DNA of 64,000 bases from Deltaproteobacteria bacterium (GTDB taxonomy: Bacteria > Desulfobacterota > Syntrophobacteria > Syntrophobacterales > Syntrophobacteraceae). Shown here piece after piece: positions 49,399 through 60,257 of this stretch (positions within the stretch are counted from its first letter, which is position 1; each line of letters opens with the position of its first letter). Location of the stretch: NCBI GenBank assembly GCA_021780695.1, contig JAJXYD010000028.1:1-64000 (forward strand). Direction: 5' to 3'. A program made the position numbers and the translations under genes. The notes under the pieces are model-generated. The model worked only from the letters and a program-made list of their open reading frames with translations. It ran no database searches and was not told where the DNA came from.

Positions 49399-50742
49399 TT
49401 ATAGTGACCGGCCCGCGGCCTCTCTAAAGAGGGCCGCGATCTTTTCGGCCGTAAACTTCGAGGCGCCCCGGTTTTTCTCCAGGACCCCGCGAGCTGCGCG
49501 GCCCAGGGAAAAACGTGTCTCTTCGTCTACAAGAAGTTTTGAAAACAGTTCGCCTAGCTCCCCGATCTGCGCTTGCCTGTCGGATATCGGGGCGCGCAGT
49601 TGCTTTAGAGCCCCCCGAGCCAGAAAATCGTCGGCAGTCCGGCGGAAATTTTCCATGGAAGGCCCGATCACGATCGGCTTGGAATACCATGCGGGTTCCA
49701 CAATGTTTTGGCCTCCATGGGCAATAAGCGTTCCCCCCACAAATGCGATTGTGGCAAACCGGTATGCCGTGGCAAGTTCTCCTATGGAGTCGAGCAGCAA
49801 AACCTGCGCTCCCCTTTCCTCCTGTTTTTTCCCGGAACGGCGCTTTACCGCGAAACCGAAGCGGGAGGCCAGTTCGGCAACTGCGTCAAACCTCTCCGGA
49901 TGCCTTGGAGCCACCAGGAGCCTTGTATTCTCGAGCCCCGGCGAAAGCCTCACTTTGCCCAGCGCCTCGAAGAGCACCTGTTCTTCGCCCTCATGGGTGC
50001 TTCCAGCCACTATGAGTCCCCCAGGCTCCGACGAAATACCCAGGGCGTCGTCCAGGGCGCGCGCGGCCGCTTCCACTTTTTCCTGTTCCACCGGCTGCTT
50101 ATCGTACTTCATGTTGCCGCTCACGATCACCTTGTGCGCCGGGGCCCCGATCGCTCGAATACGTTGGGCGTCATCTTCGGACTGCATCAGGAAAGCGCCG
50201 TAGCTTTGGAATACCCTCTTCATCAAGGGAGTCACAAACCGATATAATTTGACGGATTTATCCGAAATACGACCGTTTGCCATAACGACCGGAATGGAGC
50301 TCTTGTGGGCCTGACGCAGCAGGTTGGGCCAGATTTCCGTATCGGTGATCACGATGAGGGTGGGCCGTATAAAGTCGAGAAAGCGTCTGCAAACCCATCC
50401 AAGATCGAAGGGAAAATAGAATGTATTGCCCTGCCCATAGACCGAGAAGCGCTCCCGGGCAAGTGTCTGACCGGTCGCGGTCACCGTGGAGAAGACGAGG
50501 CGGGCTTCGGGGAAGAGGTTATTCAGTTCCCTTACCAAAGGCTCGATGCTTAGGGTTTCACCAACCGAGCAGGCATGAAACCAGATTGTGGGCCGGCCCT
50601 CCCATCGAAGGCTCGCCGGAAGATTGCCCAACCTTTGAGCCACTCCCTGCCTGTATTTTCCATGCCGCAGGGCCCTATAGAGAAAAATCGGCGTCATTAA
50701 GACTATCCATACGCTGAAAAACAAGCTGTAGAGAAAATACAT
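49399..50742 (-). CDS. kdtA: Kdo transferase (3-deoxy-D-manno-octulosonate transferase, about 447 aa)
   Basis: Adds Kdo from CMP-Kdo to lipid A in the inner membrane. The N-terminal hydrophobic segment (MYFLYSLFFSVWIVLMTPIFL) anchors it. The donor and acceptor domains show WFHACSVGETLSIEPLV, TDTEIWPNLLRQAHK and the GT-B C-terminal SIGELATAYRFATIAFVGGTL with GGQNIVEPAWYSKPIVIGP. The frame opens 30 codons earlier at a TTG; the ATG at 50742 matches the usual N-terminus but has only a weak ribosome-binding site, so the start is uncertain. Confidence 0.88.
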   Translation of the reverse strand: MYFLYSLFFSVWIVLMTPIFLYRALRHGKYRQGVAQRLGNLPASLRWEGRPTIWFHACSVGETLSIEPLVRELNNLFPEARLVFSTVTATGQTLARERFSVYGQGNTFYFPFDLGWVCRRFLDFIRPTLIVITDTEIWPNLLRQAHKSSIPVVMANGRISDKSVKLYRFVTPLMKRVFQSYGAFLMQSEDDAQRIRAIGAPAHKVIVSGNMKYDKQPVEQEKVEAAARALDDALGISSEPGGLIVAGSTHEGEEQVLFEALGKVRLSPGLENTRLLVAPRHPERFDAVAELASRFGFAVKRRSGKKQEERGAQVLLLDSIGELATAYRFATIAFVGGTLIAHGGQNIVEPAWYSKPIVIGPSMENFRRTADDFLARGALKQLRAPISDRQAQIGELGELFSKLLVDEETRFSLGRAARGVLEKNRGASKFTAEKIAALFREAAGRSL

Positions 50743-51024
50743 TATTTCATCCAAGACCATAAAAAAGGGGTTGCCGGCCAAGCGCCGTCTTCGCATCTTC
50801 CATTGGCTCCATGAGAAGGCTTCTACTCCCAATGTTTAAAATATGTCAAATGATCCAATTGATTTTCCAACGATTATCGCAGCAATCCTTCTTCCTTGTG
50901 GTCAAATCCAGCATGAATGTTATAAAAAGAGGAGCACTTGAAAAACGCGGCGCGATTGACTACAAGACATCTTGCCGTTTGAGTGCTCCAAGCTCTCGCG
51001 AGCCGATCAGGGGGAAGTTTTCAT

Positions 51025-51410
51025 ATGGATGCTGTTTCAGGAAAAATGATCGATTCTCATTGTCGTATACTGCCCGGTATCGACGACGGGGCGCAGGACT
51101 TGGAATAAAGTGCAGCAATGGCAAAAATCGCCGTCGAGGACGGCATCTCGGGCAACGTGTGCACGCCTCATGTTTCCACGGTTTTCCCGGACAACAACCG
51201 GGAGAGGGTCATGGAGTGCGTCGAGCAATTGCGCTCCGGACTTCATGAGGAGGCAATAGCGCTCGTGATCTATCCCGGCTCGGAATTTACCATGGATTCG
51301 GATCTGAATGTGGCCTACCCGGCGGCCCCGATCGAAAAAATCGAGAAGCTTTCTATCCTTGGCCGTATTTTTGCCTTCATGTCAAAAACTCGCAGTTTTC
51401 ACCCACGCGA
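51025..51410 (+). pseudogene. Broken CpsB/YwqE-type tyrosine phosphatase gene
   Basis: The frame from 51025 reads MIDSHCRILPGIDDGAQDLE and then meets an in-frame TAA at 51106-51108 exactly where homologues have Glu-Ser. It continues in the same frame as SAAMAKIAVEDGISGNVCTPHV and on to VIYPGSEFTMDSDLN, all recognisable PHP-type polysaccharide phosphatase sequence. The metal-binding HCH motif is HCR. Similarity ends around 51320 and the frame runs into the 3' end of the aminotransferase gene, so most of the C-terminal half is missing. Stop, ligand loss and truncation together show a pseudogene. It lies among surface-polysaccharide genes. Confidence 0.75.
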
Positions 51411-52499
51411 TTGCCTGACGGCCTCGACTACGGCGTAGGCATCATCAACGGTTAAGCCATGGTGAACGGGCAAGGCGAGAATCGTCTCAGCCGTTTTTTC
51501 GGTAACCGGAAGGCTCGACGGACCGTAGAGCTCTTGAAAAACAGGCTGTTGATGCAAGCCCCTGGGATAGTGCACGCCGCTCGCAACGCCTTTTCCCTTC
51601 AGCCTTTCAGCCAGGACGTCACGGTTACAGCCGAATTGCTCCGCATCGACAACGACACAATATTGATGCCAGCCATGGACACCCCTGGCGGTCAGTTTCT
51701 GCGGCCTTATGCCCGCTATGTTCTTTAGGCCGGAGGAGATCACCTCCGCATTGGCTCTCCTTTGGGCCAGCATCCGGTCGAGCCTTAAAAGCTGCCTGCG
51801 CCCGATAGCGGCCTCGACATCGGTCATTCTGTAGTTAAAACCGATGAGGGTGTGAACGTACTTGCCCGACTCTCCGTGGCTTCGCAGCAAACGCATCTTC
51901 GCATCATAGTCGGGGTTGTTGGTGCAAATCATCCCTCCTTCGCCTACGAACATGTTTTTGGAGGGATAAAAAGAATAGCAGACAAAATCATCGAAGGAAC
52001 CAACATCGCGATTGTCCCAGCAAGCGCCGTGGGCCTGGGCGGCATCCCAAACCACGCTCAGCTTGTGGCGGGCGGCAAAGTCCGCAACCGCGCCGGCGTC
52101 AACCGGATTTCCGAAGAGATGAACCGGAGCGATAGCCCGCGTGCGCTCGGTAATGCGTTTTTCGGCATCCTCGAGATCGATTAGAAAGGTTTCCGGGTCG
52201 ATATCGCAAAAAACCGGGCGGGCTCCGCTCATGGTAACCATCGACCCGGTAGCCATGAAGGTGAAGGAAGGCACGAGGACCTCATCGCCTGGTTTCAAAA
52301 AAGACATATAAGCCAAATGGAGGGAAGCCGAACCGTTGGCGCAGGTTACAGCGTGGGCGGCCCCGACGGCCGAGGCAAATTCCCGTTCGAAAGCGTCGCA
52401 CTGGCCATTTTGGCGAAGATTTCCCGACCGCAGAACATCCACCGCGGCCTCTATTTCCTCCTCAGTCAACTTCACCTTGGATATCTCAATATTTTTCAC
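51399..52499 (-). CDS. DegT/DnrJ/EryC1/StrS sugar aminotransferase (366 aa)
   Basis: A PLP enzyme that adds an amino group to a nucleotide-keto-sugar for surface polysaccharide. The cofactor Lys is in CYSFYPSKNMFVGEGGM; the family's VLVPSFTFMATGSMV and GFNYRMTDVEAAIGRRQL are present. Starts with GTG at 52499, with GGAGG nine bases upstream. It overlaps the decayed phosphatase remnant at its 3' end. The exact sugar is not clear. Confidence 0.9.
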   Translation of the reverse strand: MKNIEISKVKLTEEEIEAAVDVLRSGNLRQNGQCDAFEREFASAVGAAHAVTCANGSASLHLAYMSFLKPGDEVLVPSFTFMATGSMVTMSGARPVFCDIDPETFLIDLEDAEKRITERTRAIAPVHLFGNPVDAGAVADFAARHKLSVVWDAAQAHGACWDNRDVGSFDDFVCYSFYPSKNMFVGEGGMICTNNPDYDAKMRLLRSHGESGKYVHTLIGFNYRMTDVEAAIGRRQLLRLDRMLAQRRANAEVISSGLKNIAGIRPQKLTARGVHGWHQYCVVVDAEQFGCNRDVLAERLKGKGVASGVHYPRGLHQQPVFQELYGPSSLPVTEKTAETILALPVHHGLTVDDAYAVVEAVRQSRG

Positions 52500-52697
52500 T
52501 GATTCAATCCTCCAATCGCGATTGGATATGACAGAATTTACTAAATTTCGCCAGCAAAAAGCGTTCCCTGCCCCTTGCCCACTTCGGCGCGCGCGCCCCT
52601 ATCGATACCTCGGGCCCAAATACCGCTTGAAATCCAGCTCACAGGGCTTGATACTGTTTGGCAAAAAAATATAAATATCCAAACAGGGGAGCGGGAA

Positions 52698-53600
52698 ATG
52701 AGATTTCGAAAACCGGGCGGAATAATTGACAATTTGTGGTACCTGGGCGCAGAGGAATCGGGTGTCTACGCACTCAGGGGAAAACGGGGCACAGCCCTTA
52801 TAAGCGGAGCCATGAGCTATGTTCTTCCCGATGTGCTCTCCCAAATGAGCGAGTTTGGAATCGACCCGGGCGAAATCACAACCATTTTGATCCTCCACTC
52901 TCACTTCGACCATGTGGGAATCATACCCTACTTTGCGCGAAAATACCCCGCCATAAAGGTTTTTGGCTCCGAATCGGCGATTCTAACCTTCCAAAAGCCA
53001 AAAGCAATCGAATTTATAAACGGCTACAACTTGCTTAGCGCCGGAGACAGAAAGGAGACCCTAAGGGGGTTTGACCTCGCATGGAGCTCCGATATAGCCG
53101 TCCATCCGGTAAGACAGGACGAAATAATCGACCTGGGCGGATATGAACTAAAAATTTTCGAGACCCCCGGTCATTCCAACTGCGCCATTTCGGCTTACGA
53201 GCCCCACTATAAAATACTTTTCCCATCCGATGCGGTAGGCATCCCCTATGGGGATACGCTTTTCCCGGCGATGAACACAAACATCGACCAGTTTCTGGCC
53301 AGTTTGGAGAAGCTCAAACCACTTGAAATCGATATACTGTGCGCCGATCACTACGGCTACATCACCGGGGAGGAAGCCCGTGGGGTCGTCGCCGGGTCGA
53401 TCAGGGCAGCTTGCGCCATGAGGGAACTTCTTACCCAAATCCTTAAACGAAACGGCTATGATATCGACGCAGCGGCCAGGGAGAGCATCTCCTCGACCTA
53501 CGATCAAATGCCGGGCTACTTTCTCGATCCTCAAATTCTTGAGGGGGTCTTGAAACAGACCCTCAAATACATAGTAAAGACTTGTGCGCGGGATCAATAA
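52698..53600 (+). CDS. Metallo-beta-lactamase-fold hydrolase (300 aa)
   Basis: An MBL-fold protein with the metal motif HSHFDH (ILILHSHFDHVGIIPYFARK), a later His in FETPGHSNCAIS, an Asp in LFPSDAVGIP and a final His in ADHYGYITG. The ligand set fits a dinuclear site. ATG 52698 is preceded by GGGGAG and gives a natural start; the frame open from 52575 is untranslated leader. Possible roles are a hydrolase or a flavodiiron-like oxidoreductase without the flavin domain. Substrate unknown. Confidence 0.82.
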   Translation: MRFRKPGGIIDNLWYLGAEESGVYALRGKRGTALISGAMSYVLPDVLSQMSEFGIDPGEITTILILHSHFDHVGIIPYFARKYPAIKVFGSESAILTFQKPKAIEFINGYNLLSAGDRKETLRGFDLAWSSDIAVHPVRQDEIIDLGGYELKIFETPGHSNCAISAYEPHYKILFPSDAVGIPYGDTLFPAMNTNIDQFLASLEKLKPLEIDILCADHYGYITGEEARGVVAGSIRAACAMRELLTQILKRNGYDIDAAARESISSTYDQMPGYFLDPQILEGVLKQTLKYIVKTCARDQ

Positions 53601-53683
53601 GCTCGATCAGCGGCCGGTAAACGGAAAATCCACAAGGAGATTATCCCCTTTGCCAACCGCTAATCCCCGGATACTTTAAGGAG

Positions 53684-55051
53684 CTAAAACCCGAATTCCG
53701 AGAGCAGGGAATCGACCTCGTCCTGCGAATGGACCGCGTTTTCCATCCCCGAGTGAGCGGGACCGTAGAGTTCGTCCGAGGTCTTTTGCGTCGTGGCTTC
53801 CAATTTGACTCCGAAGGTACGGATAAGATTTACCAGTTTACCTTCGATATCCTTTAAAAGTTTAGTGATCTTGTGGATGACCTGGCCGCTCAGGTCCTGG
53901 TAGTCCTGGGCGCCCAGAATGGTATCGAGATCCGAGCGATGCTCTTTTATCATCTGTTCGAATCCATCGATGGTTTGGAGGGATTCGTCCAGTTTTTTGC
54001 CCGCGGAGTCCCCGATGGCTTTGAGGCCCCCGATGACTTCCCGCAGATGGGCAATCTGCCTGCTCTCTTTTGAGAGCCTGTCCTGGATGGCTTCCACATG
54101 ATCGAGTGTTGTGAGAGCGGCTTTTTCGGTCATCTCCAGGATATGCTCCAAACGATTTCCCGAGTCCGGAATCTTATCCATTACCAGATCGTGGAGCGAA
54201 GGATCGAGGGTATTGAAAAAGCTCAGTATCGAATCGTGAAGTCCCCTGGCGAGGGTCCCTATTTCCTTGTAGAGGCCGGTATTGGACCTGGGGTTTTCGG
54301 CGAGTTTTAGCAGGATCTTTTGCGCCGAATCCATATCGGCGCTCGAAATTGCGTTAATAATGTCGTTGACGTTTTCCACCACCGTTTCAACCAATGTTTC
54401 ATCCACGGCTCGCAGTGCCCCGGTGGTTACGCGCTGGCCGTCGCAGACAAGCTTTTCTATCTTTCTAAGCGTACCGGCCGATCCCGTAAAGGTGATCCTG
54501 AAAGTTCCCCCGGACTGTTGGTCTGAACAGGTTAAGAGTTCGCCTCCCAGGTTGGCGATTATTTCCCTGAGGTGTTCCAAACCCTCTCCCGCCTCATCAC
54601 TGTCGCCATTCTTTGAAACCGGCGCGAAGCCCTGCGAATCTTCCGGCCCGGCGTTGGCATCCACCTCACTTTGGCCGCCCGAGGCTTCCTCCTGGAACGG
54701 ACCCAATAATTCCAGTATTTCCTCCAGATTAATTTCATCCTCGCCTTTGCCCGCTTTAAGAGCCCTGATGGCATCCATCACCGAAGTAATGGCAAATCCA
54801 AGCGAGGCAATCGAATCCAGGCTAAAATCCGCGGAGACATCGCCCGACAGAAAGGCTTCGAGCCGGACTCCCACCTTCTCCAGTCCCCCCAGGCCGAGCA
54901 TGGCCGCCGTTGTGTGGAAGGCCACAAGGGCGCGGCGCGTTTTTTCCACTTCATCCGCGCCGTTCTTGCCGTTCATTGAGGCTACGCTCTGCTCAGCTTC
55001 CCCCAGAAGCTGCACGAGCTCGTCCATATCCTGCCCATCCAACTCGATCAT
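53684..55051 (-). CDS. CheZ-type phosphatase with added Hpt-like domain (455 aa)
   Basis: The C-terminal half is CheZ: a long helical hairpin with AQDYQDLSGQVIHKI at 381-395 (catalytic pair D386 and Q390) and the CheY-binding tail SQDEVDSLLSEFGF at 442-455. The first 120 residues resemble an Hpt bundle: LVAFHTTAAMLGLGGLEKVGVRLE puts a His at 46, but the usual HxxKG is HTTAA. A middle segment (155-235) follows an acidic linker. Normal CheZ is about 215 residues, so this is double size. It overlaps cheA by four bases (ATGA) and is the last gene of the che operon. Confidence 0.8.
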   Translation of the reverse strand: MIELDGQDMDELVQLLGEAEQSVASMNGKNGADEVEKTRRALVAFHTTAAMLGLGGLEKVGVRLEAFLSGDVSADFSLDSIASLGFAITSVMDAIRALKAGKGEDEINLEEILELLGPFQEEASGGQSEVDANAGPEDSQGFAPVSKNGDSDEAGEGLEHLREIIANLGGELLTCSDQQSGGTFRITFTGSAGTLRKIEKLVCDGQRVTTGALRAVDETLVETVVENVNDIINAISSADMDSAQKILLKLAENPRSNTGLYKEIGTLARGLHDSILSFFNTLDPSLHDLVMDKIPDSGNRLEHILEMTEKAALTTLDHVEAIQDRLSKESRQIAHLREVIGGLKAIGDSAGKKLDESLQTIDGFEQMIKEHRSDLDTILGAQDYQDLSGQVIHKITKLLKDIEGKLVNLIRTFGVKLEATTQKTSDELYGPAHSGMENAVHSQDEVDSLLSEFGF

Positions 55052-57252
55052 TTCGAATTTTCCTCGTATAAGCTGATGATCCCTTTAACATCGATAATCA
55101 AGGCGATCTTGCCATCCCCCAGAATGGCTCCCCCCGAGATACCGGGCAATTGTTCGAAAAGACTTCCCAGGCTCTTTATCACCACCTCCTGGCGGCCCAC
55201 GATCTCATCGGCGAGCAAACAATAGGAATTTTGCCCTTCGATCACCACGAGAAGCAATCCCTCCCAGGGATCGCGATGCAGGGGTTCTTCCCGGAAATAA
55301 TTATGCAGTCGAATGAGCGGCATGATCGAATCTCTTACCTTTACGAGTTCACCTTTTCCCTGAACCGTAAAGTAGGCCTCGCGGGAAACCTTTAGAGATT
55401 CCTTTAGAGCTATTGTTGGAACAATGTAGCGCTCAGCGCCGATCCGTACGATCATACCGTCAATAATGGCCATGGTGAGGGGCAGTTTCATCTGGAAAGA
55501 AGCGCCCTGGCCAAACCGGTTCGCTATTTCTATCTTGCCCCGAAGCCGTTCGATGCACTTCTTTACGACATCCATTCCGACTCCGCGCCCTGAGACCTCC
55601 GTTACCTTATCGTTAGTCGAAAAGCCCGGGTGGAATATCAGGTCTAAAACGGCCCTGTCGTCTAAGGAATCTTCTTCGGTAATTATCCCCCGCTCCAGGG
55701 CCTTCTCCCTAATCCTTTTGGCATCCAGCCCCCGACCATCGTCTTCTATGTCGATTGCTATATTGCCGCCCTTTTGCTCAGCCGAAATTATGATGGTCCC
55801 TGTGGGGTTTTTGCCTGCGGCCACACGCTGGGCAGGGGATTCGATCCCGTGATCCACCGAGTTTCTGATCATATGAACGAGTGGTTCGTATATTTCCTCG
55901 ACCATGTTGCGGTCGATTTCGGTATCCTCGCCATTCATTAGAAGTTGTGTTTCCTTGCCCGATTTTTTGGAAAGGTCGCGGACCAGCCGGATCATCTTCT
56001 GAAAAGTATTTTTTATCGGGACCATACGCATCGACATAGTGATCCGCTGTATTTCCGCTGTAATCCTGTTTAATTGCCCGCAGTCCTTCTGCAGCTTCTG
56101 GTCCTTTGCCTTTTCGATCTCAGGGTTTTGGAGCACCATCGATTGGGCGATAACCAGTTCGCCCACCATATCGACCAGGTTGTCCAGCTTGCGGGTATCG
56201 ATGCGCACGGACTGGGCGGTCTCAATGTTATGGCGCTGCTCGCGCAGAGCCTTGGAGACTTCCCTGGGACTGGCGATCCCTTCGTCGATAACCGCCTCGC
56301 CAAATTTCTTACCCCCGGATTTGCTCTTTTGAGCAATCTCGGGGACCGTCTTATCATCGAGGATACCCCGTTCGACAAGGATCTCGCCCACAGGCCTTCT
56401 CATCGGGATACCGGCATCAACAACCGGGTCGCGCCCAAAACTCTTGACCTTTTCGAGAAAGCCCTTTACCGCGGGAGAAGCTTCCCTGCGCCCGCTCCCG
56501 CCCCTTTCCAGTTCCTCGAGCAGCCCCTTTAGAATATCGGTAGCCACAAGGACAATGTCGATCATCGAATCGGTTACGGCCAACTTGCCCGCTCTTGCCC
56601 CATCCAGAAGATTTTCGACCTCATGGCTTAGTTCATGGATTTCGAAAAGATTTAGAAAACCCGCAACCCCTTTGATGCTGTGAAAAGGCCGGAATACCGC
56701 GTTTATCGCCTCAGTATCCGAGGGGTTTGTCTCCAACCCGAGCATGTTCATCTCGATTGTCGAAAGGTGCTCTTTGGCTTCCTCGATGAAATCCTTTAAA
56801 AGCTCGGGGTCCTGCAACTCGCCCGATTCGCCGTCCCACTGCCCGGAGCCGCCCTTAGAGGCCACCGGCTCCGACTGCCCCCCATCCTCACCCGAGTCGA
56901 CAACAGCGGAGGCGAAAAAATCCTCTTCGTCGTCTTCCCCAAGGCTCTGCTGCCCCCCACCGGAGTCGACCGCGCCAGTTTGGCTCGACGCCTCTTCTTC
57001 CTCCCCCGGAGGGTCTTGCAGAGAACTGAGTAAATCCCGGACCATCCGCCAGTCTTTATCCGGATCGGATGATTCCTCCAAGATGAGGCGCTTAAAGATG
57101 AGCCTTACTTTTTCAATCTTTTTTTGCACCGGCTTTGCCGATCCGTTTTGACTTTCGAGTTCATCGAGGATGTTAAGACATTCCCCTATCCCCCCAAGGT
57201 CATCAGGACCGTCAATTACGCCATTGACAAGGCGGTCGAATAAAGTTTCCAT
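55048..57252 (-). CDS. cheA: Chemotaxis histidine kinase CheA (734 aa)
   Basis: The signal-transducing kinase of the chemoreceptor array. Residues 1-80 form an extra helical domain, and 81-148 are an acidic linker. The Hpt domain (about 150-255) has the phosphorylated H191 in FHSIKG. At about 283-340 two similar units (GEILVERG and GEAVIDEG) sit between Hpt and the dimerisation domain (RIDTRKLDNLVDMVGELVIAQS). The kinase has HMIRNSVDHGIESP, DDGRGLDAKRIREKA and a GRGVGMDVV loop, and the CheW-like domain closes the chain. Canonical residues are kept, so it should be active. Confidence 0.95.
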   Translation of the reverse strand: METLFDRLVNGVIDGPDDLGGIGECLNILDELESQNGSAKPVQKKIEKVRLIFKRLILEESSDPDKDWRMVRDLLSSLQDPPGEEEEASSQTGAVDSGGGQQSLGEDDEEDFFASAVVDSGEDGGQSEPVASKGGSGQWDGESGELQDPELLKDFIEEAKEHLSTIEMNMLGLETNPSDTEAINAVFRPFHSIKGVAGFLNLFEIHELSHEVENLLDGARAGKLAVTDSMIDIVLVATDILKGLLEELERGGSGRREASPAVKGFLEKVKSFGRDPVVDAGIPMRRPVGEILVERGILDDKTVPEIAQKSKSGGKKFGEAVIDEGIASPREVSKALREQRHNIETAQSVRIDTRKLDNLVDMVGELVIAQSMVLQNPEIEKAKDQKLQKDCGQLNRITAEIQRITMSMRMVPIKNTFQKMIRLVRDLSKKSGKETQLLMNGEDTEIDRNMVEEIYEPLVHMIRNSVDHGIESPAQRVAAGKNPTGTIIISAEQKGGNIAIDIEDDGRGLDAKRIREKALERGIITEEDSLDDRAVLDLIFHPGFSTNDKVTEVSGRGVGMDVVKKCIERLRGKIEIANRFGQGASFQMKLPLTMAIIDGMIVRIGAERYIVPTIALKESLKVSREAYFTVQGKGELVKVRDSIMPLIRLHNYFREEPLHRDPWEGLLLVVIEGQNSYCLLADEIVGRQEVVIKSLGSLFEQLPGISGGAILGDGKIALIIDVKGIISLYEENSK

Positions 57253-57308
57253 TTTCTTCCCCGGGTTGGATAATTGGCGCCGATAATGGTCGGAGACTTT
57301 CCCGGCCG

Positions 57309-57689
57309 CTAGCGAGGAACGATTTTCGCCAGCTTCTCCTCAAGGGTCGCAGCCGTAAATGGTTTTACAATGTAGTTGCTGACCTTCGCCTTAACCGCCT
57401 CCACGATGTTTTCTTTCTGCGCTTCGGCGGTAACCATTAAAAAGGGCATATCCTTTAGCTTATCCGAGCCGCGCACCTCTTTTAAAAGTTCCAGACCGGT
57501 CATCCTGGGCATGTTCCAGTCCGAGACCACCAGATCGACCTTGGTAGTCTTTAAAACTTCGAGTGCAGCCAATCCATCCTCGGCTTCTATAATGTTTTCA
57601 AAATCCAGGTCGCGCAAAATCTTGCGGACAATGCGCCGCATCGTGACAAAATCGTCAACTATGAGCACTGTCATGTCCTTGTAAGCCAT
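57309..57689 (-). CDS. cheY: Chemotaxis response regulator CheY (126 aa)
   Basis: A single-domain receiver that carries the signal to the motor. The acidic pair is in VLIVDDFVTMRR, the phospho-acceptor Asp in LVVSDWNMPRMTGLELL, the Thr in MVTAEAQKENI and the Lys in YIVKPF. It lies directly upstream of cheA, as in many deltaproteobacteria. Confidence 0.93.
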   Translation of the reverse strand: MAYKDMTVLIVDDFVTMRRIVRKILRDLDFENIIEAEDGLAALEVLKTTKVDLVVSDWNMPRMTGLELLKEVRGSDKLKDMPFLMVTAEAQKENIVEAVKAKVSNYIVKPFTAATLEEKLAKIVPR

Positions 57690-57706
57690 AGACGATCCTA
57701 CCTCCC

Positions 57707-59295
<1,589 letters not shown>

Positions 59296-59708
59296 GTGGC
59301 TCCCCCATGACCTGACTGAGCAACGCCCTTATTTCCTCGGGGCGGAAGGGTTTGCGAACGTAGCCGCCGGCCCCGAGCTCCATCAGCGTCCGCAGCCTGT
59401 CTTCATTGGCTTCGGTTGTAACAAACACTACGGGAGTATTTTTAAAGAACTCGATTTGCCTCAAAGACCTTAAGAATTCTATCCCGTCCATCTCCGGCAT
59501 ATGAACGTCGGAAAGAATCAGGTCCACCCACTTGCCCTCCAGCACCTCAAGGGCCTGTCTGCCGTTTGAGGCCTCATAGCACTCTCCAAGATCGAACCCG
59601 GAAAGTCGAAGGGTCTTGAGCAGCACCTTGCGCATCGATCCCGAATCGTCCACTATTAAAATATTGTAGGACATGGCCCCCTCGATCGCTCCATTCCAAC
59701 TCCATCCA

Positions 59709-60239
59709 TCATATCTCTACTTCAGCTTCCCTTCCCACCTTCATGATCACTTTTCCGGTATCCATCATCAACCGCACGGTACGCGTGACGTCCCCTCCGA
59801 TGTGTTCGGCCGACACGGCCACGTTATTTTTCCAAAAAATCTTGCGCATCGCCAGGTAATTTCTTTTGCCTATATTGAAAACGCCGTTTGGATCAAGCGT
59901 TTGGGCCCCCCCAAACGTTTTGACCACGATGTTTTCCTTCTTGGCCCCCATCTTGTAGCTGCTTTTGAAAAGATGCGTTATTCCGGTATCTGCGAACATG
60001 CATGGGTTTTTTCGGGCTTTTTCCGGATCCAGATTAGACTCGGGCAGCATATAATGGAGCATCCCGCCAACCAGCGCGACGGGATCGAAGATTACTACGG
60101 CTATACAGGAACCCAGGGAATAAGTTATCAAAAAATCCTCTTTAGAGTTGCTAACAGCCATATCGGCCACCCCAATCACTCTTCTTATCCGAGTATTGTT
60201 TGCACTCAATGCCCCCGGATATTCCATCAAAGCTCCCAT
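59709..60239 (-). CDS. cheD: Chemoreceptor glutamine deamidase CheD (176 aa)
   Basis: Deamidates receptor glutamines and in other bacteria binds CheC. The catalytic triad is C45 (SLGSCIAVVIFD), H62 (GGMLHYMLP) and T85 (MFADTGI), all present. Length is normal. It lies between cheR and the second receiver. Confidence 0.94.
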   Translation of the reverse strand: MGALMEYPGALSANNTRIRRVIGVADMAVSNSKEDFLITYSLGSCIAVVIFDPVALVGGMLHYMLPESNLDPEKARKNPCMFADTGITHLFKSSYKMGAKKENIVVKTFGGAQTLDPNGVFNIGKRNYLAMRKIFWKNNVAVSAEHIGGDVTRTVRLMMDTGKVIMKVGREAEVEI

Positions 60240-60257
60240 TTCCTAAAATCTCCGTTA

